Source of the DNA: Lamprobacter modestohalophilus
Lineage (GTDB): Bacteria; Pseudomonadota; Gammaproteobacteria; Chromatiales; Chromatiaceae
Length of the DNA: 44,313 nt
Assembly: GCF_016583905.1 (NCBI RefSeq)
Contig: NZ_NRRY01000044.1
Coordinates: 1 to 44,313 of the forward strand
Direction of reading: 5' to 3'
Numbering within the stretch: position 1 is the first letter of the stretch; each line of letters starts with the position of its first letter. A program made the translations under genes and the position numbers. The notes under the pieces are model-generated. The model saw nothing but the letters and a program-made list of their open reading frames with translations. It was not told the origin of the DNA and made no database searches. Positions 16,278-24,205 of the stretch are shown in pieces.

Positions 16278-17614
16278 GCCGTTTGTGTCCCCTCGTCGAT
16301 CAGTTCCCGGTAGAGATCAGCCATCTCCCGGGCTACATCCGCCATGGTGCGCGGCTGACGGATGCCGCTGCGCAGACGTTCCAGCAAGGCCGGTTCATCG
16401 GCCAGGTGACGCAGGCAGGTGGCTAACTCCGCCGCGTTGCCGGGCTCGAACAACAGCCCGTCCTGACCGTCAGAGACCAGCTCGGCAATACCACCCAAGC
16501 GGCTGCCCACCACCGGCAGCCCGGCGGCAAAGGCTTCCAACACCACCAGCGGGCCGGTTTCCAGCCATAGCGAGGGAACAACGCACACATCGTAAGCTGC
16601 GAGACGCTGCATCAGGTCGGTGGGCGCCAGTTGCTCCGGCGTCTGAAACCGGCCGTCACCCCGAACCTGCCGCGCCAGTCCAACACCGTAGGCCTCGGAC
16701 CAATAAGGCCCGAAAAAACCTACTTCGATCGGTAAAGACTGCGGCAGCGAGCGCACCGCATCTATCAGCACATGCAAGCCCTTCACTGGGTCGGCGCGAC
16801 CCACAAAGGCCACCCGGAGCGGCTCGCCGTGGCTCTGCCTACTGCCCTCTTGATCAGCAACAGGCGCCGCCGTTCCATGCCAACCCGAGCGCACCATCAC
16901 CAGCTTTTCGGGTGGCACACCATTGGTCAGCAACAACTCCGCACACCAATCGGCATGCACGGTAAAGCGATCGACTAGCGAGATACATTCTTCCCAAGCC
17001 TGCTGAAACAGCTGGACCGTCGCCCGGACCGTCATGGCACGCCCCAAGCGATTCTTGGTGTCAACAGGAAAGCCCAGGCTGCCGATTCGGCCGATCCCCG
17101 AAACCAGCCACTCAGGCACGCCCAACACCCCGAGGCGGCAGCGGGTGCAGCGCTGTTCGTCCAAGCGACCATCGCAGACCGATTGCCCGCGGTACAACAG
17201 TGAGCGCTGCGTGCAGACCTGGCCGGGCGAGTGATAGGTCAGCACAATCCCGCAACCCGCCGCCTTGGCTGCGCGCATATGGAGCAGATTTGCCCCAACG
17301 GAAAAGTCTTGGAAGTGGACAATGTTCGGATGTTTTTGTTGCAGCAACTGCTCGAAACCCGGCGCCGCATCAGGCAGACAGCCGTAGACCGCTCGTCGGG
17401 TTGTCGTCCCCATCAGACTGGGCATGACCTCAACCGGGATACCCTCATACTGATGGGTACCGATGGATTGGGTACCGTTACGGTCCTGGTGGATAGCGAT
17501 GGTTGGTTCTATCACCTGGCTGGCCTGTGCCTTTGCGAGGCTATGCGTAAAAATTTCTTTTCCACCGACGGTCCAAGGGAGATAAGAAACGGGCAGATGA
17601 ATAACAGTGATCAT
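16274..17614 (-). CDS. Family 4 glycosyltransferase
   Basis: 446 residues. Starts with ITVIHLPVSYLPWTVGGKEIFTHSLA; the GGKE loop is the usual acceptor-side glycine motif. An inserted Cys-rich stretch (CTQRSLLYRGQSVCDGRLDEQRCTRCRL, about 132-159) with four to five cysteines may bind a metal; it is found in a subset of GT4 enzymes. The second domain begins LRVAFVGRADPVKGLHVLIDAV, with E-x7-E in WLETGPLVVLEAFAAGLPVVGS. It overlaps the FkbM methyltransferase upstream (17614-17611) and the next glycosyltransferase downstream. Confidence 0.9.
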   Translation of the reverse strand: MITVIHLPVSYLPWTVGGKEIFTHSLAKAQASQVIEPTIAIHQDRNGTQSIGTHQYEGIPVEVMPSLMGTTTRRAVYGCLPDAAPGFEQLLQQKHPNIVHFQDFSVGANLLHMRAAKAAGCGIVLTYHSPGQVCTQRSLLYRGQSVCDGRLDEQRCTRCRLGVLGVPEWLVSGIGRIGSLGFPVDTKNRLGRAMTVRATVQLFQQAWEECISLVDRFTVHADWCAELLLTNGVPPEKLVMVRSGWHGTAAPVADQEGSRQSHGEPLRVAFVGRADPVKGLHVLIDAVRSLPQSLPIEVGFFGPYWSEAYGVGLARQVRGDGRFQTPEQLAPTDLMQRLAAYDVCVVPSLWLETGPLVVLEAFAAGLPVVGSRLGGIAELVSDGQDGLLFEPGNAAELATCLRHLADEPALLERLRSGIRQPRTMADVAREMADLYRELIDEGTQTA

Positions 17615-18555
17615 GCGGTTGTATGACGACTTCGGGCAGCGTCTGAGAGCGGCTCAGTCTTAGCTGTAACCGGCTGCAAAACTAAATGGCTGTTATCAGC
17701 GTTTTCAAGACTCCGTGCTTCCTGGAATGCAACCTTGTAACCAGCGACAGACTTGATACGCTCAACCAATTCAGAAGGAGATAGACCGCGGTCCCTCAAA
17801 ATGGAACCATGCAGTTCCAAAATAATAGTGGGCTTTATTTCACGCAAAAAGTCGATTGAACTCAATAAAACCTCCCACTCCCAGGACTCGATATCTAATT
17901 TTATAAAGTCTGGCCTAAAATCAAATTTGTCACATAACTGCACAAGCGTCATTACCTCGCATTCGGATTCGACCTGCGCCGCCGGATCAATAGCGTTTGT
18001 GTTATCCGTCAGGTAAGCACGAACAATCTCCCATCGTTTATTTTTGTGAAACTTGCGATTTTGTGTCCGCACCGACTCCAGATGCCCCTCACCCACCCAA
18101 CCCGGATCCATCGGGTCAACTGAAATAATTTCAGCGTCACTGCCAGCAATTGCAGAGAAAAGCGCTGAATAATATCCTTCCGCCGCACCAATATCGAGAA
18201 ACCTTTTCTTACCGCGAGCAGCCTGAATAAACATGTGATTCTCTGCTTGCGTGTAAGGCGCATAGGTATGGTGATCAAAGATACGGTGCGTCCGCTGAAT
18301 CATTCCCTGCTCATCGCCTTCGGCGACTGGAGTGAAAATCGCAAAATGCCCCCCCCCCGCAGGCACTAAAATTCTTGCACCATGCCATTTCATCTGCTGC
18401 CAAACTTCCTCCGCCAAAAGGCGCTGATACCACCCGGAAAATTGACGCAAGGCACGCAAGAGGACTCTTATTTTCTTACGAAAACTGAGCTTTGGCGGTT
18501 GCGAGATTAACGTCAAATCAGAATCCGTCATGTCAATAGTTGCTCCAAAAATCAT
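17611..18555 (-). CDS. FkbM-family methyltransferase with in-frame 10-G tract (ON)
   Basis: 314 residues. SAM domain: KRFLDIGAAEGYYSALFSAI (motif I), IISVDPMDPGW and FIKLDIESWEWEVLLSS (the FkbM KxDIE(G/S) motif), then KPTIILELHG. FkbM enzymes O-methylate sugars or polyketides. Three glycines (67-69, in VPAGGGHF) are encoded by a 10-G run; the frame is intact at this length. Loss or gain of one base would stop translation before motif I and abolish activity. It overlaps genes on both sides by 4 nt, so switching could also affect downstream translation. ATG at 18555 used; an internal ATG (residue 9) is an alternative. Confidence 0.9.
   Translation of the reverse strand: MIFGATIDMTDSDLTLISQPPKLSFRKKIRVLLRALRQFSGWYQRLLAEEVWQQMKWHGARILVPAGGGHFAIFTPVAEGDEQGMIQRTHRIFDHHTYAPYTQAENHMFIQAARGKKRFLDIGAAEGYYSALFSAIAGSDAEIISVDPMDPGWVGEGHLESVRTQNRKFHKNKRWEIVRAYLTDNTNAIDPAAQVESECEVMTLVQLCDKFDFRPDFIKLDIESWEWEVLLSSIDFLREIKPTIILELHGSILRDRGLSPSELVERIKSVAGYKVAFQEARSLENADNSHLVLQPVTAKTEPLSDAARSRHTTA
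18349..18358. repeat. 10-nt poly-C (coding-strand poly-G) tract, in frame
   Basis: Encodes the last base of Ala66 and Gly67-Gly69 of the FkbM protein at 17611-18555. Located N-terminal to the SAM motif. Confidence 0.9.
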
Positions 18556-19712
18556 GTTTGAACGATACGTCTGATCTCGTCACCCGCACGTTTCACATCA
18601 TAGCGCTCGCGTGACACCGCGAGCGCCACAGCCACCATCTGTTCTGCACTATGCGGATCACTCAACGTTAGCCGCAAACCTTCCGCCATGGCCTCGGCTG
18701 AACCCGGCTGGACCAGCAGCCCAGCCCGCCCATCGTCCAGCACCTCGGCACAAGGCCCTTCATCGGTACAAACAATCGGCAGGCCCGCAGCCATGGCCTC
18801 GGCCAGGACGATGCCAAAGCCTTCATCCACCGTGGTGCCATACACGAACAGATCGGCGCGGCCCAACTGCTCGGGGATGTCTTCCCGCGCGCCGAGGAAC
18901 TCCACCCGATCCGCCAGCCCGAGCTCCGCCGCCAAGGCTTCAAGCGCTTTTCGAATGCTGCCGTCGCCAACCAGCCGCAGGCGCAGCTCCGGGTTGGTGC
19001 CTTGCAGCAGTGCCATGGCCCGGATAACGGTGGCGTGATCCTTGATCGGATCCAGCCGGGCGACCATCAGCATGACCGGGTCGGCCGATTCGTCGCCCCG
19101 CCCGATCGCCGCCTGGCGCGCCGACCTCGCCTCATCTGCTCGACGCGCGATCTCATTAACCCGCACCCAGTTGGGCACCACCACCACCCGATCAGGCGGG
19201 AGCCGGTATTCGCGCAGCATGCGTTCCCGGACATACCGGGAGCAGGCGATCTCGCGCGTCACCAACGGCCGGGCCAGATGCGCCCGCCATCGCACGCGCC
19301 GCAGCAGGGCTGGTTCCGCAGGCGGCGGATTGCCGACCAGCGCCAGCACCCGCCCCGCACCGCCGAGACGCGCGCCGGCGGCAATCAGCAGATGCATGCC
19401 GAAGCCATGGGTGAGGACCGCCTGCACGCCCAGCTGGCGACACAGGCGCGCTAACGCCCAGACAAAGTGAAACGGCTTGCCGTCGTAGCCAATCCGGTAA
19501 GGCGTGACACCCAGCGCCTCGAACGCCCGCCAGGCCGGACCCGAGCCCGCCGCACCGTAAAACAGCACCGCCTGGGTCAACCCCTGCGCGGCATAGGCTG
19601 CTGCCAGATCAATCGACAACCGCTCACAGCCACCCATAGCATCGCCGCCGAGGACGTGGAGGATACTCACCCGAGTGACCTCAGAGAGGGGTTCAAATCG
19701 TGTTGTGGCCAT
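18552..19712 (-). CDS. Family 4 glycosyltransferase
   Basis: 386 residues. N-terminal VSILHVLGGDAMGGCERLSIDLA with the Gly-Gly acceptor loop, VLTHGFGMHLLIAAG, and REIACSRYVRERM before the linker VVVVPNWVRVNEI. The second domain opens VMLMVARLDPIKDHATVIRAM and contains the E-x7-E motif in VDEGFGIVLAEAMAAGLPIV, typical of GT4. The gene overlaps the preceding FkbM gene by 20 nt (19693-19712) and the following one by 4 nt; it is the middle of three glycosyltransferase-methyltransferase alternations, suggesting paired addition and methylation of single sugars (inference). Confidence 0.92.
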   Translation of the reverse strand: MATTRFEPLSEVTRVSILHVLGGDAMGGCERLSIDLAAAYAAQGLTQAVLFYGAAGSGPAWRAFEALGVTPYRIGYDGKPFHFVWALARLCRQLGVQAVLTHGFGMHLLIAAGARLGGAGRVLALVGNPPPAEPALLRRVRWRAHLARPLVTREIACSRYVRERMLREYRLPPDRVVVVPNWVRVNEIARRADEARSARQAAIGRGDESADPVMLMVARLDPIKDHATVIRAMALLQGTNPELRLRLVGDGSIRKALEALAAELGLADRVEFLGAREDIPEQLGRADLFVYGTTVDEGFGIVLAEAMAAGLPIVCTDEGPCAEVLDDGRAGLLVQPGSAEAMAEGLRLTLSDPHSAEQMVAVALAVSRERYDVKRAGDEIRRIVQT

Positions 19713-20565
19713 ATTTCAGGATAGCGAGGCGATCAAATAGCGGCTTGCCCAGCTCTCCCGGCTTCAACACAGCAACACAGTTGCCCATGATGTGTCCTTC
19801 ATCTTCCACATGATCGTACGACTTGAACTCAACGCCATCGCGGTACAGGCGACCGATCCGATAGCCGAATGGTTCGAGCAAGTCATAGAAATCTCGCAGC
19901 ATGACCTTTGCGCCGAGGGAGGTAATGCCATACTCAAACTGTATGCAGGGAATTGATCCTGCTTTCAGCAAGCCAGAGAATCCGCGAAGAACCGCTAAAT
20001 CATGGCCTTCGGCGTCGATCTTCAGTAGGTCAATATGGTCAACCCCATATTTCTCGCAGAAGGCATCGCCTGTTGTAACCTGACCTCGCTTTACTGCAGC
20101 GGAAGCAGAATTTAATCGCTCGATGCTGGAGCCGCTGGCACAGTCACCCAGCGACCAGAAATCGACATCACCGCTATGATCCGATAGCCCGAATGCGTGC
20201 GTCTGGTGCCCAGGCAGCACGGCACAGTTCTGCTCACACACCGCAGCCGTGTCAGGATCGAGCTCAAAAGCAAAGATGCGCGCAGACCCAACACGCCTCG
20301 CCGCGGCGTGGCTCCAATCGCCGACGTTGGCACCAATATCAAAGATGATAGGAGCATTTATTGACTGCATGGACTCAACTAGCGCTGCAATCTGGTCCAG
20401 CAAGAACCCTTCGCCATTCGACTCAAGGTCAAAATTCGACCGGTTCCAAAACCCCATCAGATAAGCATTTTCCAGTCGTGCAACCCCCCCCCCAATTCGT
20501 GTTTGATGGAGCGATGAACCCACGGACTTCATGCGATTTAAGATCCCAAAACGCAGCTTCATCAA
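19693..20565 (-). CDS. FkbM-family methyltransferase with in-frame 10-G tract (ON)
   Basis: 290 residues. Motif I IIFDIGANVGDWSHAAA, ARIFAFELDPDTAAVC, and IDLLKIDAEGHDLAVLRGF are standard FkbM signatures; IPCIQFEYG follows. Glycines 25-27 (RIGGGVAR) are encoded within a 10-G run at 20493-20484; the frame is intact. A one-base change here would end translation after about 30 residues, so this tract is a strong on/off switch position. The ATG is directly next to the stop of the upstream glycosyltransferase (20566), and the 3' end overlaps the following glycosyltransferase by 20 nt. Confidence 0.9.
   Translation of the reverse strand: MMKLRFGILNRMKSVGSSLHQTRIGGGVARLENAYLMGFWNRSNFDLESNGEGFLLDQIAALVESMQSINAPIIFDIGANVGDWSHAAARRVGSARIFAFELDPDTAAVCEQNCAVLPGHQTHAFGLSDHSGDVDFWSLGDCASGSSIERLNSASAAVKRGQVTTGDAFCEKYGVDHIDLLKIDAEGHDLAVLRGFSGLLKAGSIPCIQFEYGITSLGAKVMLRDFYDLLEPFGYRIGRLYRDGVEFKSYDHVEDEGHIMGNCVAVLKPGELGKPLFDRLAILKYGHNTI
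20484..20493. repeat. 10-nt poly-C (coding-strand poly-G) tract, in frame
   Basis: Within codons 25-28 of the FkbM gene at 19693-20565, about 72 nt from its start, an ideal position for on/off switching. Confidence 0.9.
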
Positions 20566-21666
20566 TCAACCATCCTTCACCGAGGCGGCATCCAAATCCA
20601 GACTCCGACGATACTGCCCCCAGGTAGCGGCGATATCGTAGCGAGCGAGTGCATCGACCGGCGGTATCGCAATAGGCTCTTTACACAGCAACGCATCTGC
20701 CCAGGCTTCTGGGTCATCACCCGGCACCAAACGGCCCCGGCGTCCGCCCTCCAGCACCTCGCGGCATGCGGGCACATCAGAAGCGACGACCGGCAAACCA
20801 GCGGCCAAGGCTTCAACCAGCGCAATGCCGAGGCCCTCCTCTTCCTTCGCGGCGTAGACGAACAAATCGACCAACGCCAATGCTTTACCCACATCTGACA
20901 ACGTTCCATGCCAGACAATCAATTGATGAACACCAAGCGCCTTGGCCAGTTCTTCGAGAGGTCTGCGCATCGAGCCCTCACCGATCAAATGCAGTTCTGG
21001 ATTTCCACCTTTTATCAAAATCCTCGGTAGTGCGCGTATCAGTACCTCATGGTTTTTACTTGGCTCCAGGCTTCCGACCATCGCGAACTTAAATGGCATA
21101 TTTTCGTCTAACTTTGCATCTTCGTTATATTGTCTTTTTCTAAGCCCAAGCCATTTGCTTAGATTGGTCCCATTAGGAACGGCGACAACATTTCGGAGAC
21201 CATAATAATTACGGCAATCATCTGCAACAACATCAGAACAAGCGATATGATTTCCTACAAAAAATGCACCAATCCGCATTACAAATACTAACTTCTTCGA
21301 CGCAGTCGAGTTACGGAATGGGGGCCGACAACCAACATGAACGACGACTGGGATACCTTGCAACCTGGCCGCCACCCCAATGGAAAGATGCTGGCCGAGC
21401 GTATACACCACCACCCCATCCGGCTTGACCCGCCGTAACAGCGTCCAGGCGCGCCACGCCAGACCGATGAAACCCTTTCTAGACCAGCCGAGGTGATAGA
21501 CGCCGGCGCAGCGCGCCTCGAACTCCGACAACAGATCATCGGGCTCGACCGTCAGGAAGGCCACCGAAGGCCGCTGACCGGTCTGCAGCCGTTCCTGATG
21601 GATCAGATCCAGCGCCAGGCGCGGACAGCCCTCGGCCTTGGGGGAGAAGAGGATGTGTAGGGTCAT
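20566..21666 (-). CDS. Family 4 glycosyltransferase
   Basis: 366 residues. The N-terminal domain has HILFSPKAEGCPRLALDLI and VVVYTLGQHLSIGVAARLQGIPVVVHVGCRPP; HIACSDVVADDC and VVAVPNGTNLSKW lead to the second domain FKFAMVGSLEPSKNHEVLIRAL, and E-x7-E is in KEEEGLGIALVEALAAGLPVV. The middle third is AT-richer than both ends. ATG at 21666 overlaps the stop of the frameshifted FkbM gene (21663). Cytoplasmic enzyme of repeat-unit assembly; donor unknown. Confidence 0.9.
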   Translation of the reverse strand: MTLHILFSPKAEGCPRLALDLIHQERLQTGQRPSVAFLTVEPDDLLSEFEARCAGVYHLGWSRKGFIGLAWRAWTLLRRVKPDGVVVYTLGQHLSIGVAARLQGIPVVVHVGCRPPFRNSTASKKLVFVMRIGAFFVGNHIACSDVVADDCRNYYGLRNVVAVPNGTNLSKWLGLRKRQYNEDAKLDENMPFKFAMVGSLEPSKNHEVLIRALPRILIKGGNPELHLIGEGSMRRPLEELAKALGVHQLIVWHGTLSDVGKALALVDLFVYAAKEEEGLGIALVEALAAGLPVVASDVPACREVLEGGRRGRLVPGDDPEAWADALLCKEPIAIPPVDALARYDIAATWGQYRRSLDLDAASVKDG

Positions 21667-22489
21667 GGTTCTCGGTGCAGTACCAGATTCGCGCCCGGCT
21701 TCAACCCATCGACGGAGCCGGTCAGTGCTCCGGTCTCATCCAACCCGGACTCGGCATAGCCGAGTGACCGCAGTTCTTCCCGGACCTGATCAAGGCCTTC
21801 ACCCATGAGTTCGAGCACGATCCATTCTGGCGGACATTCCGTCAGGCACTGTCTGCCTCCGGCAATCACCTTGGCCTCAAAGCCCTGCACATCGATCTTG
21901 AGCAACTGGATCGGCTGTCGAGCAAGCTCATTCATCCAAATGTCGTCCAGTGTGCGAACCTGCACTTTCACCGTTCCGCGCAGGGGATAATCAGGTAGTT
22001 CGGAGCGATCAAGGCTCGAGTACGGATGGGAGCTCGAGAGAAAGAACTCTGCCTGCCCGGCAACATCGCCAACCGCCACATCGAGTACCTGGGTGTTCCC
22101 CATGGGATTGCGCGCAGAAAGGGCCTGCAGCCGTTTCGCCAAGGTCGGATTAGGCTCCACCAAGAGCACCCCCCCCCGGCACCGACCACATTCGCCGCAG
22201 TCACGCTCAGCGCCCCGACATTCGCGCCGATATCCACCATCCGGTCGCCATCACGCAAATGCGACCTGATGAACTTGCGCAATGCTGGATCATAGGCATC
22301 AAGATAGATCGAACGCTCTGCGTCTTCACGGAGATCCAGTCGCATCTCGATGGCGCCCAACTGAGCCGGCACATAGCCATCTGGCTCCCTGACCAGGGGC
22401 CAAACCATCTCCCAAAGCCAGCCATACAAACGACCGTGGAGGTGGGGCTTCAGTCGGATCAGCTTAGTAAGAAGATTGCGTCTACTCAT
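21663..22489 (-). CDS. FkbM-family methyltransferase, frameshifted at a 9-G tract (predicted OFF)
   Basis: From ATG 22489 the frame encodes a 40-residue basic/aromatic N-terminal module, then MVDIGANVGALSVTAANVVGAGGG (motif I at 84-92). It leaves frame in a 9-G run (22177-22169), ending at 21968 after 173 residues. The second part, LLVEPNPTLAKRLQAL through LLKIDVQGFEAKVIAGG (FkbM KxDVxG motif) to the stop at 21663, is intact in another frame. A run of 10 (or 7) G restores a 275-residue protein, and 10 is the length in the three in-frame sister genes. The N-terminal 38 codons are nearly repeated at the start of the glycosyltransferase gene at 23438-24205. Phase-OFF gene most likely; homopolymer sequencing error is the alternative. 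Confidence 0.87.
22169..22177. repeat. 9-nt poly-C (coding-strand poly-G) tract, out of frame
   Basis: Lies directly after motif I (VVGA) of the FkbM gene at 21663-22489. One added base makes the gene whole. Confidence 0.9.
22376..22489 (-). repeat. Direct repeat: 5' module shared with gene at 23438-24205 (copy 1)
   Basis: First 38 codons of the FkbM gene. About 101 of 114 bases match 24092-24205 (my count by eye). Encodes LIRLKPHLHGRLYGWLWE and WPLVREPDG. Confidence 0.88.
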
Positions 22490-22504
22490 TCCTAACTCGC
22501 TTGT

Positions 22505-23441
22505 TTATCGTTTGATATATGAACCGCAAAAGATATAGAAATTCCTGTCTTTTTTTGAATCAGCAAAATGCCTGCGAATTAGTTTGAGCAATCCATGAAG
22601 TGCCGTTCTGTCTCGCTGACTCCCATGCCACGACAAAACATCATCGGGCACATCAAATCTGGGCGGCGCAAAAAAGCTACATGTGGCCTGAAGAACATCC
22701 TGAATGTCGGAAAAATTGGTTAGATTCACATTCGATTCACCTTCAACTGGACTGCTCAGCGGGGACACATCCATCGTGAAGGTAATCAATCCACCAGACC
22801 GCGTGACCCGAATCATCTCTTTCACTGCTTGTACGGGATCGGGCATGTGTTCAAGCGAAGATATGGAGTATGAAGCATCAAATTCTCCGTCACTGAACGG
22901 CAAAGCCAAGGAATCAGCAGTTTGGAATCGCATGGACCCCTGAAATTTTTTTGTATCCACATGGCTCCATGCCTCTGAGGGGAGTTCGCCGTCGGGTGAG
23001 GCCTGATCATTCAGGTCAGTACCCGTCAGATCCAAGCCGGCGCTCGCGAGCAGAAAGGCGGTCGCATTGACACCGCACGCGTTGTCGAAAATACGTGTAC
23101 CCCCCCCCGCCCGCAATCACGAATTTGGCTACTTGACCAAGAATATACGGGTATTCCCATTTTCGGGACCAATGCCGTAGACCACCTTCCAGGTATCTTC
23201 TCGCATAATCATTGTTGCATTGCGCTAGCAACCAGTGATGCAAATCACTAAGCGCCGCAGTCTCCAAGTTTCTCCGAGAAACGAAGCCCGTCGAGTCCGA
23301 TGAAACCTTTGGAAGCAAAGATGCAATTTTCTCCAAAAACCCGAATTTCGAAACTATACTTTTTGTCACCATAACACTCAACTCTTTTATTGATAACTCG
23401 CGCCCACCCAAGATAAACCCTATAAAAACTGAAGAGTTCAC
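22505..23441 (-). CDS. Class I SAM methyltransferase, frameshifted at a 9-G tract (predicted OFF)
   Basis: GTG at 23441 overlaps the stop of the upstream gene (23438); an in-frame ATG at residue 24 is an alternative start. The first frame reads through YARRYLEGGLRHWSRKWEY and KFVIAGG, then loses frame in a 9-G run (23108-23100), stopping at 23016 after 141 residues. The second frame continues at once with GTRIFDNACGVNATAFLL (motif I), LTGTDLND, FDASYSISSLEHMPDPVQA and RVTRSGGLITFTMD, a Methyltransf_11-type domain, ending at 22505. A run of 8 or 11 G would give one protein of about 311-312 residues. The region is AT-rich. The next gene (stop side) begins 15 nt away at 22489. Target sugar unknown. 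Confidence 0.85.
23100..23108. repeat. 9-nt poly-C (coding-strand poly-G) tract, out of frame
   Basis: Immediately before SAM motif I of the methyltransferase at 22505-23441. Removing one base or adding two restores the frame. Confidence 0.88.
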
Positions 23442-24205
23442 CTATCGACGAGGTTTACAAGAAAATCACTACAAACGCCACCAAACTCATCTTGACTTGG
23501 CTGCGTTGTCCTGATCCTTTCCAAAGCACGCTCTGCTATCTTTACATGGCTTTTATCGGAGACAGCTTTTCGAATCCTTTCGGCCGATTCCGTAAAATCT
23601 GTTTCATCTATCTCCAAGAAGTCTTTATTTTTTTCAAAAAGCGTATGTAGGATAATATCCTCTGGTGCGACCGTACAGGCTGCAGGAATACCGTTGGCCA
23701 CGCACTCCTTGAACATCAATCCAGTCACACTGCCGGCAGCAGGGAAGATGGCCAGATCAGACGCCTGAAATGCTGCTTCGTAACCTTCAGGGTTATCAAA
23801 CATATCAAACCACTTGATATTCAGACCTTCGCAGCAATCTTCAAACTTCTTTTTTTGCTGTTCAAGGTGATTGGTTACAACAACAAATTCATACTCGGAA
23901 GACCATGGGAGAAAGGCTCTGATAAGGTTAAAAAACACCCATGGTCTTTTGAAAAAGACCGAACGCGATGCCCAGATTATTCGAATTCTGTTTGTCTGCT
24001 CCAGGCCGATAACTGCTTCAGCCTCTTCGCGGCTTCGCCTAGTCCACGTTCGCCATGGCACCGGAATATGCAAACGATAGCGGCTTGGTAGTCCATCGGG
24101 CTCCCTGACCAAGGGCCAAACGATCTCCCACAGCCAGCCATACAAACGACCGTGGAGGTGGGGCTTCAGTCTGATCAACTTGACGAGAAGATTGCGTTTG
24201 TTCAT
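23438..24205 (-). CDS. Truncated/chimeric GT-B glycosyltransferase with FkbM-type N-terminal module
   Basis: 255 residues, about 100 short of a normal GT4. The first 38 residues (RNLLVKLIRLKPHLHGRLYG and so on) are almost the same as the N-terminus of the FkbM gene at 21663-22489. The remainder is only the C-terminal Rossmann domain of a GT-B enzyme: IRIIWASRSVFFKRPWVFFNLI (domain start with the KRPW variant), FEFVV-like strand, WFDMFDNPEGYEAAFQASDL, and GSVTGLMFKECVANGIPAACT. In the last, the usual E-x7-E has lost its first Glu (Ser here). It looks like a recombination product that replaced the acceptor domain by the shared module. It may be inactive or an accessory half. Overlaps the next gene by 4 nt. 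Confidence 0.75.
   Translation of the reverse strand: MNKRNLLVKLIRLKPHLHGRLYGWLWEIVWPLVREPDGLPSRYRLHIPVPWRTWTRRSREEAEAVIGLEQTNRIRIIWASRSVFFKRPWVFFNLIRAFLPWSSEYEFVVVTNHLEQQKKKFEDCCEGLNIKWFDMFDNPEGYEAAFQASDLAIFPAAGSVTGLMFKECVANGIPAACTVAPEDIILHTLFEKNKDFLEIDETDFTESAERIRKAVSDKSHVKIAERALERIRTTQPSQDEFGGVCSDFLVNLVDR
24092..24205 (-). repeat. Direct repeat: 5' module shared with FkbM gene at 21663-22489 (copy 2)
   Basis: Start codon plus 37 codons, about 89% identical to 22376-22489. After the shared EPDG codons the two genes diverge completely. Confidence 0.88.
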
